Made by a program: the position numbers and the translations under genes. Below the pieces are notes generated by a model. The model saw only the letters and a list, made by a program, of their open reading frames with translations. It made no database searches and was not told the DNA's origin. DNA of 64,000 bases from an uncultured bacterium (GTDB lineage Bacteria > Planctomycetota > UBA1135): positions 1-64,000 of the forward strand of contig CALFOT010000056.1 of NCBI GenBank assembly GCA_937919925.1. The letters run 5' to 3'. Position 1 is the stretch's first letter; every line of letters begins with the position of its first letter. Of this stretch, positions 50,705 through 60,173 are shown one piece after another.

Positions 50705-53094
50705 CGCGCCGCAGCAACCATTGCGGCGGTAAGGAAGTCGGTCGTGGTTGACCACTGCCAGCGCACCCAGTTCAGGGCGTCGGCAATTTGCCTATCGGTG
50801 AGCGTTGCAAGTGGTGGCATCGCTAAGTTGAAATCTTCTCCGGCTACTTGAATCGGGCCATTCAGCCCTTGTAAGACAATTGTGGCCAGTTGCTGCGGTT
50901 CTTTCTTCAGCCATTCGGAACCTTCGAGTGGTGGGGCTAATCCCGCTGCGCCGGCGCCGTTTGGAGCGTGGCAGGCGGAGCAAATATTCTTGTAAACCAG
51001 CGCTCCACGTTGAATGGAATCCTGGTGTGCTGTTGGTAACTCCGCCATGTCTGCTACCGACGGCAACTTGCCACGCGTGCCACTGCCTAAGCCAGTCAGA
51101 ATGGCGTTGCTCACCGCAGTGGGTTGTAGGGCGGCAAATGCAACCGTAGCAATGATGGCTTCTTGATTAGCACTTCGCGCAATCGTTTCCGCCAGCAGAG
51201 TGTAGGTCTTGAGCATACTCGCGGCGTCTGGCCAATCCACATTTGCTGCAGCACAGGCGCGCAAGAGTGACAGCTCGCGATCTGGAACTCCGCTCAAGGC
51301 AGCACTGGGCAGCAAACGGTCGTTGGCGTTTGCGCGTAAGAGAGCACCGAGTAAGGCGATGGCATCGTCACGCTGCAGATCTCCCAGACTGAGGGCAAGT
51401 TGGCGCAAAACGATTTTGGATGGGTGCTGGGCAAGGTCCTGCCACTGTTGCCAAATCGTGTCGACGTATTCCGCCAACACAGCACTCAACTGGATGGCGT
51501 GCGCCGTCAAAAAAGGATCAGCAGACTGCAAGGCGCTCATCAAAGTTGGGCCGAAACCGAGACCGTGCGCGTCGAGCACATATAAGGCATGCATGCGCGC
51601 CAACGCGTTTGGAGATTCCTGTGCGAGTAACTGCAGAGCATGTTGAGTTTCAGCATCGAGCAGGTCTTCTACCAACAGGCGTTGTGCAGTTTGTCGCCAC
51701 CAGCCATCGTCATGTGCAAGTGCCGCAACCAGTTCTAAGGGAGTGCATGCACCGAGGAGTTTGGAGGTTGGAGGCGTCGCGCTGGTGGTGCTCGCAGTTG
51801 CAGTTGTTGCAGCCGGCACGATCCGCCAGATGCGCCCGCGCCCGCCTGGATCTTCCAGTTTGCGCTCTTCAATTTGTTTGCGTAAGTAAGAAGTCAAAAA
51901 TACGCGGTGCTGCAAAATGCCGCGATAAAAGTCTGCGATATAAACCGCACCATCCGGACCACCACAAAGGTTGACTGGGCGGAAGCGTTCATCAGTGGAT
52001 GAGAGGAACTCACTACCCGGCGCAGGATTCCTGGCGACGAGCCAGCCGTCTCGTTCGCTGAGCTGCGTGAAGCGCACAAAGTTGCCGCAGGGCTCACAAA
52101 CAAAGGCGCTATTGCGCATGGATATTGGGAGCAAAGAACCGCGATAAATATGGGGTCCACATGCGCCCGTCCATTCCCGTAAAGTGCCGTCTGCGCGCAA
52201 AATACCGGGCTGATAGCCGCGATTGACGCCAGGCGTCGGCCGCGACGGCCACACCTCACTCGTATCGCCCAAGCCCACTGCAATGCCGACGGCATTTTTT
52301 AAGTTAGCGTTGCGTAACAAGCGTGAAGCCGGCAGCAAATTCCCATAGAGCGGATAACTGTTGGTGTTGTAGTAGATGCGCCCCACATCATCTTGAGTGA
52401 TTCCCCACTGACCATGGAAGCTAGTCGGTGATTTCTCCAGCTTGCCATGAAGGAAGCGATAACGCGTGCCATCTTTGGCGTTGTAAATCCAATTATCCAA
52501 GCCCCACATCAGCCCATTCGGCGCGTGTTCGGGATTGTTCAAGCCCGCCTCGAAGCCATCCGCCACCACCGTGCGGCGGTCGGCAATGAGATCGCCATCC
52601 GTGTCTTCGCAGTACCACAAAAATGGCGGCGACAGCACCAAGGCGCCGCCCTTGACCAAGCACAGTGCGCGTGGCAACACCAAGCCATCGGCGAAAACGT
52701 TGCGTTTATCCAACACGCCATCTCCATCGCTATCTTCAAGGATCACCACAAAACCGTCGGCCTCCAGTTCCTCGCTGCCGTCGGCATCCTGCATAAAACT
52801 GCTCATTTCCACCACCCACAAGCGCCCGTGTTCATCCCATTGCATCGCCACGGGATCGCGCACCAGCGGCTCGGCGGCCACGAACTCCACGCGGAAACCG
52901 GCCGCGATGCGAAAGCTCGCCAGCTCTTCGGAGGCGGACAAAGGTGCGCTGGAGGGCAGCTGCCACTGCGGCCAATTGGCGATTTGCTCCTCACCTGGTT
53001 TATCGCCGTTTTGCGGATAAATGGTGCTTGCGCTAGCGACGCTCGCGAGAGTCGCCAATAATGCGAGAGTTCGTGGCGCGACGGCAAGTCCCAT
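50701..53094 (-). CDS. Secreted PVC-type heme-binding CxxCH protein
   Basis: The 797-residue protein has a signal peptide (1-22, ending 'VASAS'). A large beta-propeller domain follows (about 60-425), with 'GFRVEFVAAEPLVRDPVAMQWDEHGRLWVVEM' and 'ILEDSDGDGVLDKRNVFADGL', the pattern of the PVC-type membrane-bound dehydrogenase family. A HEAT-like helical region runs to about 680. A C-terminal cytochrome c domain carries C705-S-A-C708-H709 and a downstream Met. The heme-binding dehydrogenase probably oxidises an extracellular substrate. Its stop overlaps hutH's stop (TTAG). This family is nearly restricted to PVC-group and allied phyla. Confidence 0.93.
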   Translation of the reverse strand: MGLAVAPRTLALLATLASVASASTIYPQNGDKPGEEQIANWPQWQLPSSAPLSASEELASFRIAAGFRVEFVAAEPLVRDPVAMQWDEHGRLWVVEMSSFMQDADGSEELEADGFVVILEDSDGDGVLDKRNVFADGLVLPRALCLVKGGALVLSPPFLWYCEDTDGDLIADRRTVVADGFEAGLNNPEHAPNGLMWGLDNWIYNAKDGTRYRFLHGKLEKSPTSFHGQWGITQDDVGRIYYNTNSYPLYGNLLPASRLLRNANLKNAVGIAVGLGDTSEVWPSRPTPGVNRGYQPGILRADGTLREWTGACGPHIYRGSLLPISMRNSAFVCEPCGNFVRFTQLSERDGWLVARNPAPGSEFLSSTDERFRPVNLCGGPDGAVYIADFYRGILQHRVFLTSYLRKQIEERKLEDPGGRGRIWRIVPAATTATASTTSATPPTSKLLGACTPLELVAALAHDDGWWRQTAQRLLVEDLLDAETQHALQLLAQESPNALARMHALYVLDAHGLGFGPTLMSALQSADPFLTAHAIQLSAVLAEYVDTIWQQWQDLAQHPSKIVLRQLALSLGDLQRDDAIALLGALLRANANDRLLPSAALSGVPDRELSLLRACAAANVDWPDAASMLKTYTLLAETIARSANQEAIIATVAFAALQPTAVSNAILTGLGSGTRGKLPSVADMAELPTAHQDSIQRGALVYKNICSACHAPNGAGAAGLAPPLEGSEWLKKEPQQLATIVLQGLNGPIQVAGEDFNLAMPPLATLTDRQIADALNWVRWQWSTTTDFLTAAMVAAAR

Positions 53095-53127
53095 GTCGAA
53101 AGGCTAACGGCGTTCTTCCCTTACAAC

Positions 53128-55875
53128 ATGGTTTCCTTCCTGATTTCCCTGATTTTGGTGCCTGCTCTCGCGCTCGCTCCGCAAGACCCTCCTTCCGTAG
53201 AGTTATTTCCCAATGGCTCACTTGACGCTTGGCGCATCGTCGGCGGCGATGGCAAGTTCGAATGGGACGCCGCTACGCAGGAACTCCATGGTTGGGGTGC
53301 TACCCAGCAAAATACATTTTTGTTGAGCAAGCAGCAGTGGTCTGATTTCGCTTTCGAGGTCGATTTGAAAATCAATGCGGAAGGCAACTCTGGTGTGCAG
53401 TTTCGCAGTCACTTGGATACTGCGGGGCGGGTCATGGGATACCAAGCGGAAGTGGATCCTAGTGCTCGTTCTTGGTCGGGAGGGATCTATGACGAGAGTC
53501 GCCGTGGTTGGATTGGTTCGCTAGAAAAAAATGAAGCCGGCCGCGCGGCGTTTCGTCACGGTGAGTGGAATCACTATCGCATCGAAGCGCGCGGACCGTG
53601 GCTGCGCACCTGGGTGAATGGGGTTTCTTGCGCGGATCTCATCGATGAAGTTGATTTGGCAGGACACATCGCCTTGCAAGTGCATAGTGGCGGCACCACC
53701 GATATGCGCTGGCGCAACGCCCGCATCCAGCACTTAGGCGGTGAAGCGGAAAGCGCTGCCGAGCGAGCATTATTGCTGCGTGGAATCGACAGCATTCCGG
53801 CAATGGGCACGCCTGGAACACTTGCTGTTTTTGGTCGCAGCGCTTTCGCGGTGGTCACCGGTGGGCAAAAAAATCCACTCGCGGTGGCTGCTGCGGCCCA
53901 ATATGGCAAGGGCCGCGTTTTTGCAATGGCGCATAACTCCTACTTTGGCGCCAACGTTGTTGCCGACGCGGAAAGTGCTGCAGGTAAATTGTTGCGCAAC
54001 GCCATAACCTGGTTAGCGCCCGGTGGAGAGGAACGTAGCGTGGCTTTTCTGGGTGAGGCCATCGCCGCAGAGTCTTTTGCGGAACTTGGCTTCCAGGTAG
54101 CAACCAAGGTTGACCTCCAGCATCTCGCGGCTCACAATTTGCTGGTTCTTAGTGGTGGCGTGCAACTCCGTGAGGAAGATGCTGCTTTGGTGCGTACTTT
54201 TGTTGCCCGTGGCGGCGGTTTGATGACTGCAATTTGTCCTTGGGGTTGGCAACAAGTGAACGCCAAACGCGGTTGGCGCTTGGCAACGGATCTGGGCGAT
54301 AACAAAGTATTGACACCCATGGGCTTGTGCTTTGCCGACGGTTATGCGTCGGGCGCTAACTTTGAAATTGCGGTCGTTGCCGCCCAAAATGCCCATGCTG
54401 GAACTGCTTTGGATGCGCTGTTGGCGGGTGAAAAAAACGTGTCAACGCACGGTTTGGAACTTGCCGTGAGCAGTTTGCCAGAAGATGACATGGCATTTAT
54501 GTGGCCATTGCAGGATGCCTTACCAACAATTGATGCACACAACGCGCCGTCTCCTAATCAGCGATTATCCAGCAAAGAACATGGCTTAGAGCGGTTGGCG
54601 GTGCTGCTAGAGAGCCGTAAGTGGGGCGGCCTTCAGGCTGAGTCCATGACTGCCGCGCCAGGATCGGATCAGTTTCCGGGTGCCGTCGCCGCCAACGCCC
54701 CACGCGTCACGCGGCATTTCCAGTTTGCCGCGGGCTTACAAGGTTGGCAATCCACTGGCCTCTACCTTGCGCCCGGAGAAGCTTTGCAAGTTGAGGTTAC
54801 CGAGGGAAGCAGTTTGGCAGGTTGGTCGATACGGGTGGGTTGCCACACCGATCAACTTTGGCATAAAGATGTTTGGCAACGTTGGCCGGAGATTTCAGCA
54901 AGTTGGCCGCTGCGAAACGGTGCCACTTATGCTTCACCCTATGGTGGCGCGGTGTATGTGATTCCGGAGCAATCCTGCGGCGCTTTGGATCTTCAAATCA
55001 AAGGCGCGGTCGAAGCACCGCTTTACGCTCGCAACCATCCAGTCAGTGCGGAAGAATGGCAAAGGAGGAAGAAAATGCCTGGGCCGTGGGCGGAATTGGT
55101 TGGCCACTACATTGTGTTATCGGTGCCCACCTACGCAATTCAAGATTTGGACAATCCGGAAGCATTACTCAACTATTGGGATACGCTGGTGCAGTCGCAT
55201 TATGAATTCGGCGCGGAACCACTGCCCACGCGCCCGGAACGCTTTGTGGCCGACGCGCAAATCAGCGCGGGCTACATGCACTCTGGCTACCCCATCATGA
55301 CTTGGCTGGATGTTGTGACCCCGCGCCCGGGGAAACTTCCGGTATTGTTGGATCTCGAAGAGTTGCGTCAGCAGGGTAACTGGGGTTATTTCCATGAAGC
55401 CGGGCACAACCGTCAAAAGGGGGATTGGACTTTCAGCGGCACGGGGGAAGTCACCAACAATCTTTTCTCCCTGCATGGTGGTGAAGTCATGGCGGGTATC
55501 GAACCTTGGAAGAACCCGTGGCTGCAGGGCCAAAAAAAATCGGCGGCGCAATATTTAGCCGAGGGCGCGGACTTCCGTCAGTGGCAAAGCAAGCCCGGTG
55601 TGGCCCTAGTCTGTTACGCGCAAATCCAAAAACAATTCGGTTGGCAGGTTTTCACCCAAGTTTTTGCTGAGTATCGCGATTTGCCCAACGACCAACGGCC
55701 CCAAAATGATGCTGAAAAAATCAATCAATGGGTGTTGCGGATGTCTCTGGCGTGCGGCCGAGATTTACGTCCTTTTCACCAGAAGTGGGGCTGGCCGCTT
55801 CGTGCAGCCTTGCTGAATGATCCATGTTTGGCAGGTTTAAAAGTTTGGATGCCAGAGTTTGTTGAGCTAGAATAG
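53128..55875 (+). CDS. Secreted M60-like metallopeptidase with N-terminal DUF1080-type domain
   Basis: The 915-residue secreted protein begins with a signal peptide (1-17). Residues about 25-195 form a DUF1080/3-keto-disaccharide-hydrolase-like jelly-roll with 'NSGVQFRSHLD', 'GYQAEVDPSARSWSGGIYDE' and 'HIALQVHSGG'. Residues about 590-880 are an M60-like enhancin domain. The zinc motif is His756-Glu-x-x-His760 ('FHEAGHNRQ') with Glu774 as third ligand, matching HExxHx(8,28)E. M60 enzymes degrade mucin-like glycoproteins. The middle (about 205-540) has a glutamine-amidotransferase-like segment 'YGKGRVFAMAHNSYF'. The jelly-roll may bind the glycan. Confidence 0.88.
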   Translation: MVSFLISLILVPALALAPQDPPSVELFPNGSLDAWRIVGGDGKFEWDAATQELHGWGATQQNTFLLSKQQWSDFAFEVDLKINAEGNSGVQFRSHLDTAGRVMGYQAEVDPSARSWSGGIYDESRRGWIGSLEKNEAGRAAFRHGEWNHYRIEARGPWLRTWVNGVSCADLIDEVDLAGHIALQVHSGGTTDMRWRNARIQHLGGEAESAAERALLLRGIDSIPAMGTPGTLAVFGRSAFAVVTGGQKNPLAVAAAAQYGKGRVFAMAHNSYFGANVVADAESAAGKLLRNAITWLAPGGEERSVAFLGEAIAAESFAELGFQVATKVDLQHLAAHNLLVLSGGVQLREEDAALVRTFVARGGGLMTAICPWGWQQVNAKRGWRLATDLGDNKVLTPMGLCFADGYASGANFEIAVVAAQNAHAGTALDALLAGEKNVSTHGLELAVSSLPEDDMAFMWPLQDALPTIDAHNAPSPNQRLSSKEHGLERLAVLLESRKWGGLQAESMTAAPGSDQFPGAVAANAPRVTRHFQFAAGLQGWQSTGLYLAPGEALQVEVTEGSSLAGWSIRVGCHTDQLWHKDVWQRWPEISASWPLRNGATYASPYGGAVYVIPEQSCGALDLQIKGAVEAPLYARNHPVSAEEWQRRKKMPGPWAELVGHYIVLSVPTYAIQDLDNPEALLNYWDTLVQSHYEFGAEPLPTRPERFVADAQISAGYMHSGYPIMTWLDVVTPRPGKLPVLLDLEELRQQGNWGYFHEAGHNRQKGDWTFSGTGEVTNNLFSLHGGEVMAGIEPWKNPWLQGQKKSAAQYLAEGADFRQWQSKPGVALVCYAQIQKQFGWQVFTQVFAEYRDLPNDQRPQNDAEKINQWVLRMSLACGRDLRPFHQKWGWPLRAALLNDPCLAGLKVWMPEFVELE

Positions 55876-55882
55876 CGCCCCT

Positions 55883-55898
55883 AGGAATCAACATTCCT
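55883..55898. promoter_or_regulatory. Short hairpin in the intergenic gap
   Basis: AGGAAT and ATTCCT pair around a CAAC loop, 9 nt upstream of ATG 55908. There is no T-run, so it is not an intrinsic terminator. It could hide or present the AGGA ribosome binding site of the next gene. Confidence 0.25.
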
Positions 55899-55907
55899 GG
55901 TAGCCCC

Positions 55908-56315
55908 ATGGATTCTAGCTCGCAATTTTTCGAGCAGGCCAGGAAAAAAATCTTGGCTAAGGCAGAGGTGTATTACGGCCGCAGTTTTGATAACTGGGGG
56001 CAGTTTTACGCTTGGTTATTGGCAATCGATCGCAATCGATTACTCGACTGGGAGTATCAACGCATTGATTTGTGGAACCAAATGGTGCGCAAATCCACTG
56101 TTGCTGAAGGTGGTCTGGATGTTGCAGGCCTCAAGCGCAATGCTGAACGCGCATTAGAAATCTTTGGTGTCGATACCAATCCAATTCGTGATTCTGCTTT
56201 TGATTTCCCACGCGGCGGAGAGATCCAGACACGCGTTGCCCACCAGATGCATGATCCCGATAGCCCGCTCAACCGCGGCGATGAAGATTGGGAGCAATAC
56301 GACATGGCACCCTGA
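55908..56315 (+). CDS. Hypothetical protein
   Basis: A 135-residue soluble protein without recognised domains. It is rich in charged and aromatic residues: 'QFFEQARKKILAKAEVYYGRSFDNWGQFYAWLLAIDRNRLL' predicts helices, 'EYQRIDLWNQMVRKS' continues them, and 'AERALEIFGVDTNPIRDSAFDFPRGGEI' looks less ordered. No membrane helix or signal peptide is visible. It lies between the M60 peptidase and a CDF exporter with small gaps (32 and 26 nt). No function can be suggested. Confidence 0.7.
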   Translation: MDSSSQFFEQARKKILAKAEVYYGRSFDNWGQFYAWLLAIDRNRLLDWEYQRIDLWNQMVRKSTVAEGGLDVAGLKRNAERALEIFGVDTNPIRDSAFDFPRGGEIQTRVAHQMHDPDSPLNRGDEDWEQYDMAP

Positions 56316-56341
56316 GTGCCGTCGAAACACAGGAAACCTTG

Positions 56342-57322
56342 ATGTCTGCGTCTGGCTCGAAGCTTGTTATCGTTGCTGCTTTTATTGGCAACGCACTGGT
56401 CGCAGTGACCAAGTTCGCCGCGGCACTGGTCACAGGGAGTTCGGCGATGATGTCCGAGGGCATTCACTCGCTGGTTGATTGCGGTAACCAGGCCTTACTG
56501 CTCTACGGCATGAAGCGTGCGGCGATACCAGCTGATGAGGCCTTTCCTTTTGGCCACGGCAAAGAAGTTTACTTCTGGAGCTTTGTGGTGGCGATTTTGA
56601 TTTTTGCTGTGGGTGCGGCGGTTTCGATTTATGAAGGCATCCTGCACCTGCGCCACCCGGCCGAGTTGACGAACGTGCTCGTCAACTACATCGTACTGTT
56701 GTTGGCCATCGTTTTTGAAGGTGTTTGTTGGCTGCTGGCCCTGCGTGAGTTCACTCGCGCCAAGGGTAAGTGGGGTTATGTCGAGGCCGTCAAAAAGAGC
56801 AAGGATCCCTCTCTCTTCGTGGTGCTGTTCGAAGATTCTGCAGCCATCATCGGCTTGCTTGTTGCCTTGTGCGGAGTGCTCTGCGGGCACCTGCTCGGCA
56901 TCACTTGGGCTGACGGCGCCGCTTCGGTCATCATTGGCACGATTCTTGGCGGAACAGCGATTTGGCTCGCTTATGAAACAAAGAGCCTGTTAATCGGCGA
57001 AGCCGCCGACCCCGAATTGGTACAAGGCATTCGCGCCATTGTGGCCAGCAGCCCTGCGGTGACGAGGGTGAATGAGGTACTCACTATGCACATGGGGCCG
57101 AATTTTGTGCTCGCGAATCTGAGTGTAGATTTTTGCGATGACGGTCATACCCAGGAAATCGAAAACGCAGTGGCTGCGCTGGATGCACGCATCAAACAGG
57201 AGTACCCAACCGTCAAGCGCATATTTATTGAGGCGGAATCGTGGCGTGTGCCGCCCGTTTCCGCAAGCCGTAGACCTACGGCTGCCGACTTAACTTCAGA
57301 ACCGATGGCCGATCAGGGGTAG
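56342..57322 (+). CDS. Cation diffusion facilitator exporter, ZnT9-like
   Basis: A second CDF transporter of 326 residues with six helices and a cytoplasmic C-terminal region. Motif 'SSAMMSEGIHSLVDCGNQALLLYG' (His/Asp site) marks helix 2, followed by 'FPFGHGKEVYFWSFVVAILIF' and 'DPSLFVVLFEDSAAIIGLLVA' (Asp, Asp). The pattern is of the ZnT9/CzcD-like branch and differs from the FieF-like gene at 46499. AGGAAA lies 5 nt upstream of the ATG. The 3' end overlaps the convergent DoxX gene by 27 nt. Confidence 0.9.
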   Translation: MSASGSKLVIVAAFIGNALVAVTKFAAALVTGSSAMMSEGIHSLVDCGNQALLLYGMKRAAIPADEAFPFGHGKEVYFWSFVVAILIFAVGAAVSIYEGILHLRHPAELTNVLVNYIVLLLAIVFEGVCWLLALREFTRAKGKWGYVEAVKKSKDPSLFVVLFEDSAAIIGLLVALCGVLCGHLLGITWADGAASVIIGTILGGTAIWLAYETKSLLIGEAADPELVQGIRAIVASSPAVTRVNEVLTMHMGPNFVLANLSVDFCDDGHTQEIENAVAALDARIKQEYPTVKRIFIEAESWRVPPVSASRRPTAADLTSEPMADQG

Positions 57323-57691
57323 TTCGCGGCGGCGGCTCCAAGTGACAAAAGTTGCCGCCGCAAAAGTGACGAGCGCCATGCCAAACAGCGTGCCGCCATC
57401 ATCCAGTACCACAATGCCAAGTTTGGTGAAGTGTGCTCCGAGAGCGCCAGCCATCAAGCCCATGGTGAGCGCGCCGCCAAGTGCGGCGCACCGCGGAATC
57501 AGCAGCAGGAGCACGGCAATCGCTTCGAGTACGCCACTGCCATAGCGGCCCCAGGGTTCGGCGCCCAGAGTTTCAAAAATATAAATCGGTTCGGGCGCGC
57601 CGCTGAACTTGAAATAAAGTGTTTGACCCATCACCGCGGCAGCTAGAATTTGCGCTGCCCACATTGCTCTTCGTTTTGCGTTGCTATTCAT
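57296..57691 (-). CDS. DoxX-family membrane protein
   Basis: The 131-residue protein has four hydrophobic helices (about 8-26, 48-66, 68-88, 98-117). It carries DoxX landmarks 'YFKFSGAPEPIYIFETLGAEPWGRYGSGVLEAIAVLLLLIPR' and 'LGAHFTKLG'. DoxX proteins are small membrane subunits, often linked to redox or respiratory functions. It is convergent with, and overlaps, the CDF gene by 27 nt. An 87-nt gap separates it from the divergent SatD-like gene. Confidence 0.85.
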   Translation of the reverse strand: MNSNAKRRAMWAAQILAAAVMGQTLYFKFSGAPEPIYIFETLGAEPWGRYGSGVLEAIAVLLLLIPRCAALGGALTMGLMAGALGAHFTKLGIVVLDDGGTLFGMALVTFAAATFVTWSRRRELPLIGHRF

Positions 57692-57778
57692 GTTGACTTC
57701 CGATTCCTTGGATTCGACATTCTAGGCGAATTGTGACAGCAAACTTGAAAAGCGCTCCAAACAGGTCATCATGCAGGG

Positions 57779-58465
57779 ATGAGCGCGATTGCCACTGCTA
57801 CTGGTCTCCTCTCCTTGCAAGCGCGGGTGGTCAACCCTGGCGGCACCACCCCTGCAGTTTTACAACGCCGCTTGGAGCTGGTCGCCGACGCCGTCAGCGA
57901 GCGCTACCGTGGAATCCTCAATGCACCTTTGATGGTTCACGAAGGCGGCAGTTTCAGTTTCCAGGTGACTTTGGAGAATGCGCCTGCCGGTGGCCTGGAA
58001 GGCTCCGCGCGTTTGGTGGAGATGATTTGCGAGCTCACTTTGCGCCTCACTCCGGTGCGTTGTCATTTTGCCCTGTTGCGCGGCGCGGGCAGCGATTTTG
58101 AGCCGGCGTTCAAGGAAGCGCGCGAGCAACGCTTATTTTTGGTTGGCAGCGGATTTCGCGGCATTGATAATCACAGCATCACCGGTGCTTTTGCCGGGAT
58201 TGGTGTTTTGTTATGGGGTTGGACGGAGCGGCAATCTCAATTCGTGCGCGCCCTACTACGCGAAGGTGTGGTGGCAGTGGAAGCTGGTTCAGGCAATCAG
58301 CTAAGGTTTGTCGCCGAACGCAAGCGCCGTGAAATCGCCGCAGCATTCAAAGTGAGTCCGTCGGTGGTTACCGAGTGTTTGCAGGCCGCCCAGGTGAAGC
58401 GCTTTCGTTATCAAGTATGGGCTGCCACGGATTTGCTTCACCGCATTGTCTGCGGTGATGCGTGA
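57779..58465 (+). CDS. SatD-like protein with C-terminal helix-turn-helix
   Basis: The 228-residue protein has an N-terminal mixed domain ('VHEGGSFSFQVTLENAPAGGLEGSARLVEMI', 'CHFALLRGAG', 'EPAFKEAREQRLFLVG') and a likely C-terminal helix-turn-helix at about 180-205 ('KRREIAAAFKVSPSVVTECLQAA'). 'GWTERQSQFVRALL' sits just before it. This order resembles SatD proteins, a poorly understood family. It directly precedes hutU by 19 nt and could be co-transcribed, possibly regulating histidine use (inference). Confidence 0.55.
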   Translation: MSAIATATGLLSLQARVVNPGGTTPAVLQRRLELVADAVSERYRGILNAPLMVHEGGSFSFQVTLENAPAGGLEGSARLVEMICELTLRLTPVRCHFALLRGAGSDFEPAFKEAREQRLFLVGSGFRGIDNHSITGAFAGIGVLLWGWTERQSQFVRALLREGVVAVEAGSGNQLRFVAERKRREIAAAFKVSPSVVTECLQAAQVKRFRYQVWAATDLLHRIVCGDA

Positions 58466-58484
58466 ACCGCAGTAAAATCGGCGC

Positions 58485-60173
58485 ATGGCTCCGGCTTCCA
58501 CACCTGCAACCCGCCCGCGTATCGTTTTAGTTCCCGGCCCACAAAAAGCGCCTACTGGCACCACCTTGAATTGCAAGGATTGGCATGCAGAAGCGGCTTT
58601 GCGGATGTTTCTGAATAACTTGGATGGCGAAGTGGCCGAGCGGCCCGAGGATTTGGTGGTGTATGGCGGCACCGGCAAAGCTGCGCGCGACTGGGAATCG
58701 GCACAGAAGATTGTCGATACTTTGCAGCGCTTGGAACTGGATGAAACTTTGATTGTGCAATCGGGCAAACCGGTGGCGGTGTTTCGTACCCACAAATGGG
58801 CGCCGAAAGTGTTGATTGCGAATTCCAACTTGGTGGGCAAGTGGGCCACCTGGGAGCACTTCCGCGAACTCGAAGATCGTGGTTTGATGATGTATGGGCA
58901 GATGACGGCGGGCTCGTGGATTTACATCGGTACCCAGGGCATTTTGCAGGGCACTTATGAAACCCTCGCCACAATCGCTCAGAAATCTTTCGGCGGCACG
59001 TTAAAAAATACACTCACCGTCACGGCTGGTTTGGGTGGCATGGGCGGCGCGCAGCCGCTAGCCGTGGTGATGAATGAAGGCACTTGCTTGATTGCCGATG
59101 TCGAACAAGCGCGTATCGATTTCCGTCTGCGTACCCGGTATCTCGATGAAACCGCCGTTTCGATTGAGGCTGCGATTGATCGTGCGCTTACGGCGAAAGA
59201 AGATGGCGAAGCCGTTTCGATTGGTGTGTGCTGTCACGCTACGGATCTTCTGCAAGCTTTACTGGAGCGCGATGTCACACCCGACATCCTCACCGATCAA
59301 ACCTCTGCGCATGATCCGCTCAACGGCTACGTGCCCGATGGCATGGGTTTTGAAAAGGCGGTGGCTCTGCGCGCGGTGGATCCGGCGGCTTATCAGCAGG
59401 AATCCTTCCGTACGATGGGGCGGCATGTGAAGTTGATGCTCGAACACCAATCGCATGGTGCGGAAACTTTTGATTACGGCAATAACTTGCGTGCTTTTGC
59501 CAAAGAAGAAGCCGGCGTCGAAAATGCCTTCGACTTTCCTGGATTCGTGCCCGCCTACATTCGCCCGTTATTCTGCGCGGGGCAGGGCCCTTTTCGCTGG
59601 GCAGCTCTCAGCGGTGATCCCGAAGACATTCGCAAAACCGATGAAGCCATCTTGCGCCTTTTCCCAGAGAAAAAAGCACTCGCGCGTTGGATCAAGATGG
59701 CACAGGAACGCGTCGCGTTTCAAGGCCTACCCTGCCGCATCTGTTGGTTAGGTTACGGCGAGCGTCACATAGCTGGATTAGAGTTCAACCGGATGGTGCG
59801 CGATGGTGAACTCCGCGCACCGCTTGCCGTCGGCCGCGATCATCTGGATTGCGGTTCGGTTGCTAGCCCGAACCGCGAAACCGAAGGGATGAAAGATGGC
59901 ACGGATGCGGTTGCTGATTGGCCACTTTTAAACGGCATGCTCGCAGTGGCTAGCGGGGCGAGTTGGGTTTCGATGCATCACGGTGGCGGCGTGGGCATTG
60001 GGTATAGCCAACATTCCGGTCAAGTTGTGGTCTGCGATGGCAGCCTGGAGATGGAGGAACGGATTCGCGCGGTGATGACCAACGACCCCGGCATCGGCGT
60101 GGTGCGGCATGTGGATGCCGGTTACGAACTCGCTGAGTTATGCCGCCAACAGCGCGGCATTGATATTCCGTAG
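58485..60173 (+). CDS. hutU: Urocanate hydratase
   Basis: The second step of histidine degradation, urocanate to imidazolonepropionate. The 562-residue protein begins with the family '[38 protein letters not shown]' segment. It has '[21 protein letters not shown]', the NAD+-binding '[15 protein letters not shown]', '[19 protein letters not shown]' and '[15 protein letters not shown]' with the conserved Cys. The final '[19 protein letters not shown]' is diagnostic. hutH is 7.8 kb upstream; hutI and hutG are not in the window. It is likely transcribed with the SatD-like gene. Confidence 0.97.
   Translation: MAPASTPATRPRIVLVPGPQKAPTGTTLNCKDWHAEAALRMFLNNLDGEVAERPEDLVVYGGTGKAARDWESAQKIVDTLQRLELDETLIVQSGKPVAVFRTHKWAPKVLIANSNLVGKWATWEHFRELEDRGLMMYGQMTAGSWIYIGTQGILQGTYETLATIAQKSFGGTLKNTLTVTAGLGGMGGAQPLAVVMNEGTCLIADVEQARIDFRLRTRYLDETAVSIEAAIDRALTAKEDGEAVSIGVCCHATDLLQALLERDVTPDILTDQTSAHDPLNGYVPDGMGFEKAVALRAVDPAAYQQESFRTMGRHVKLMLEHQSHGAETFDYGNNLRAFAKEEAGVENAFDFPGFVPAYIRPLFCAGQGPFRWAALSGDPEDIRKTDEAILRLFPEKKALARWIKMAQERVAFQGLPCRICWLGYGERHIAGLEFNRMVRDGELRAPLAVGRDHLDCGSVASPNRETEGMKDGTDAVADWPLLNGMLAVASGASWVSMHHGGGVGIGYSQHSGQVVVCDGSLEMEERIRAVMTNDPGIGVVRHVDAGYELAELCRQQRGIDIP

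Noticed and set aside
57733-58101. Second reading frame inside the SatD-like gene region
   Set aside because: It is offset from a better-supported frame with an identifiable helix-turn-helix and has no domain of its own.
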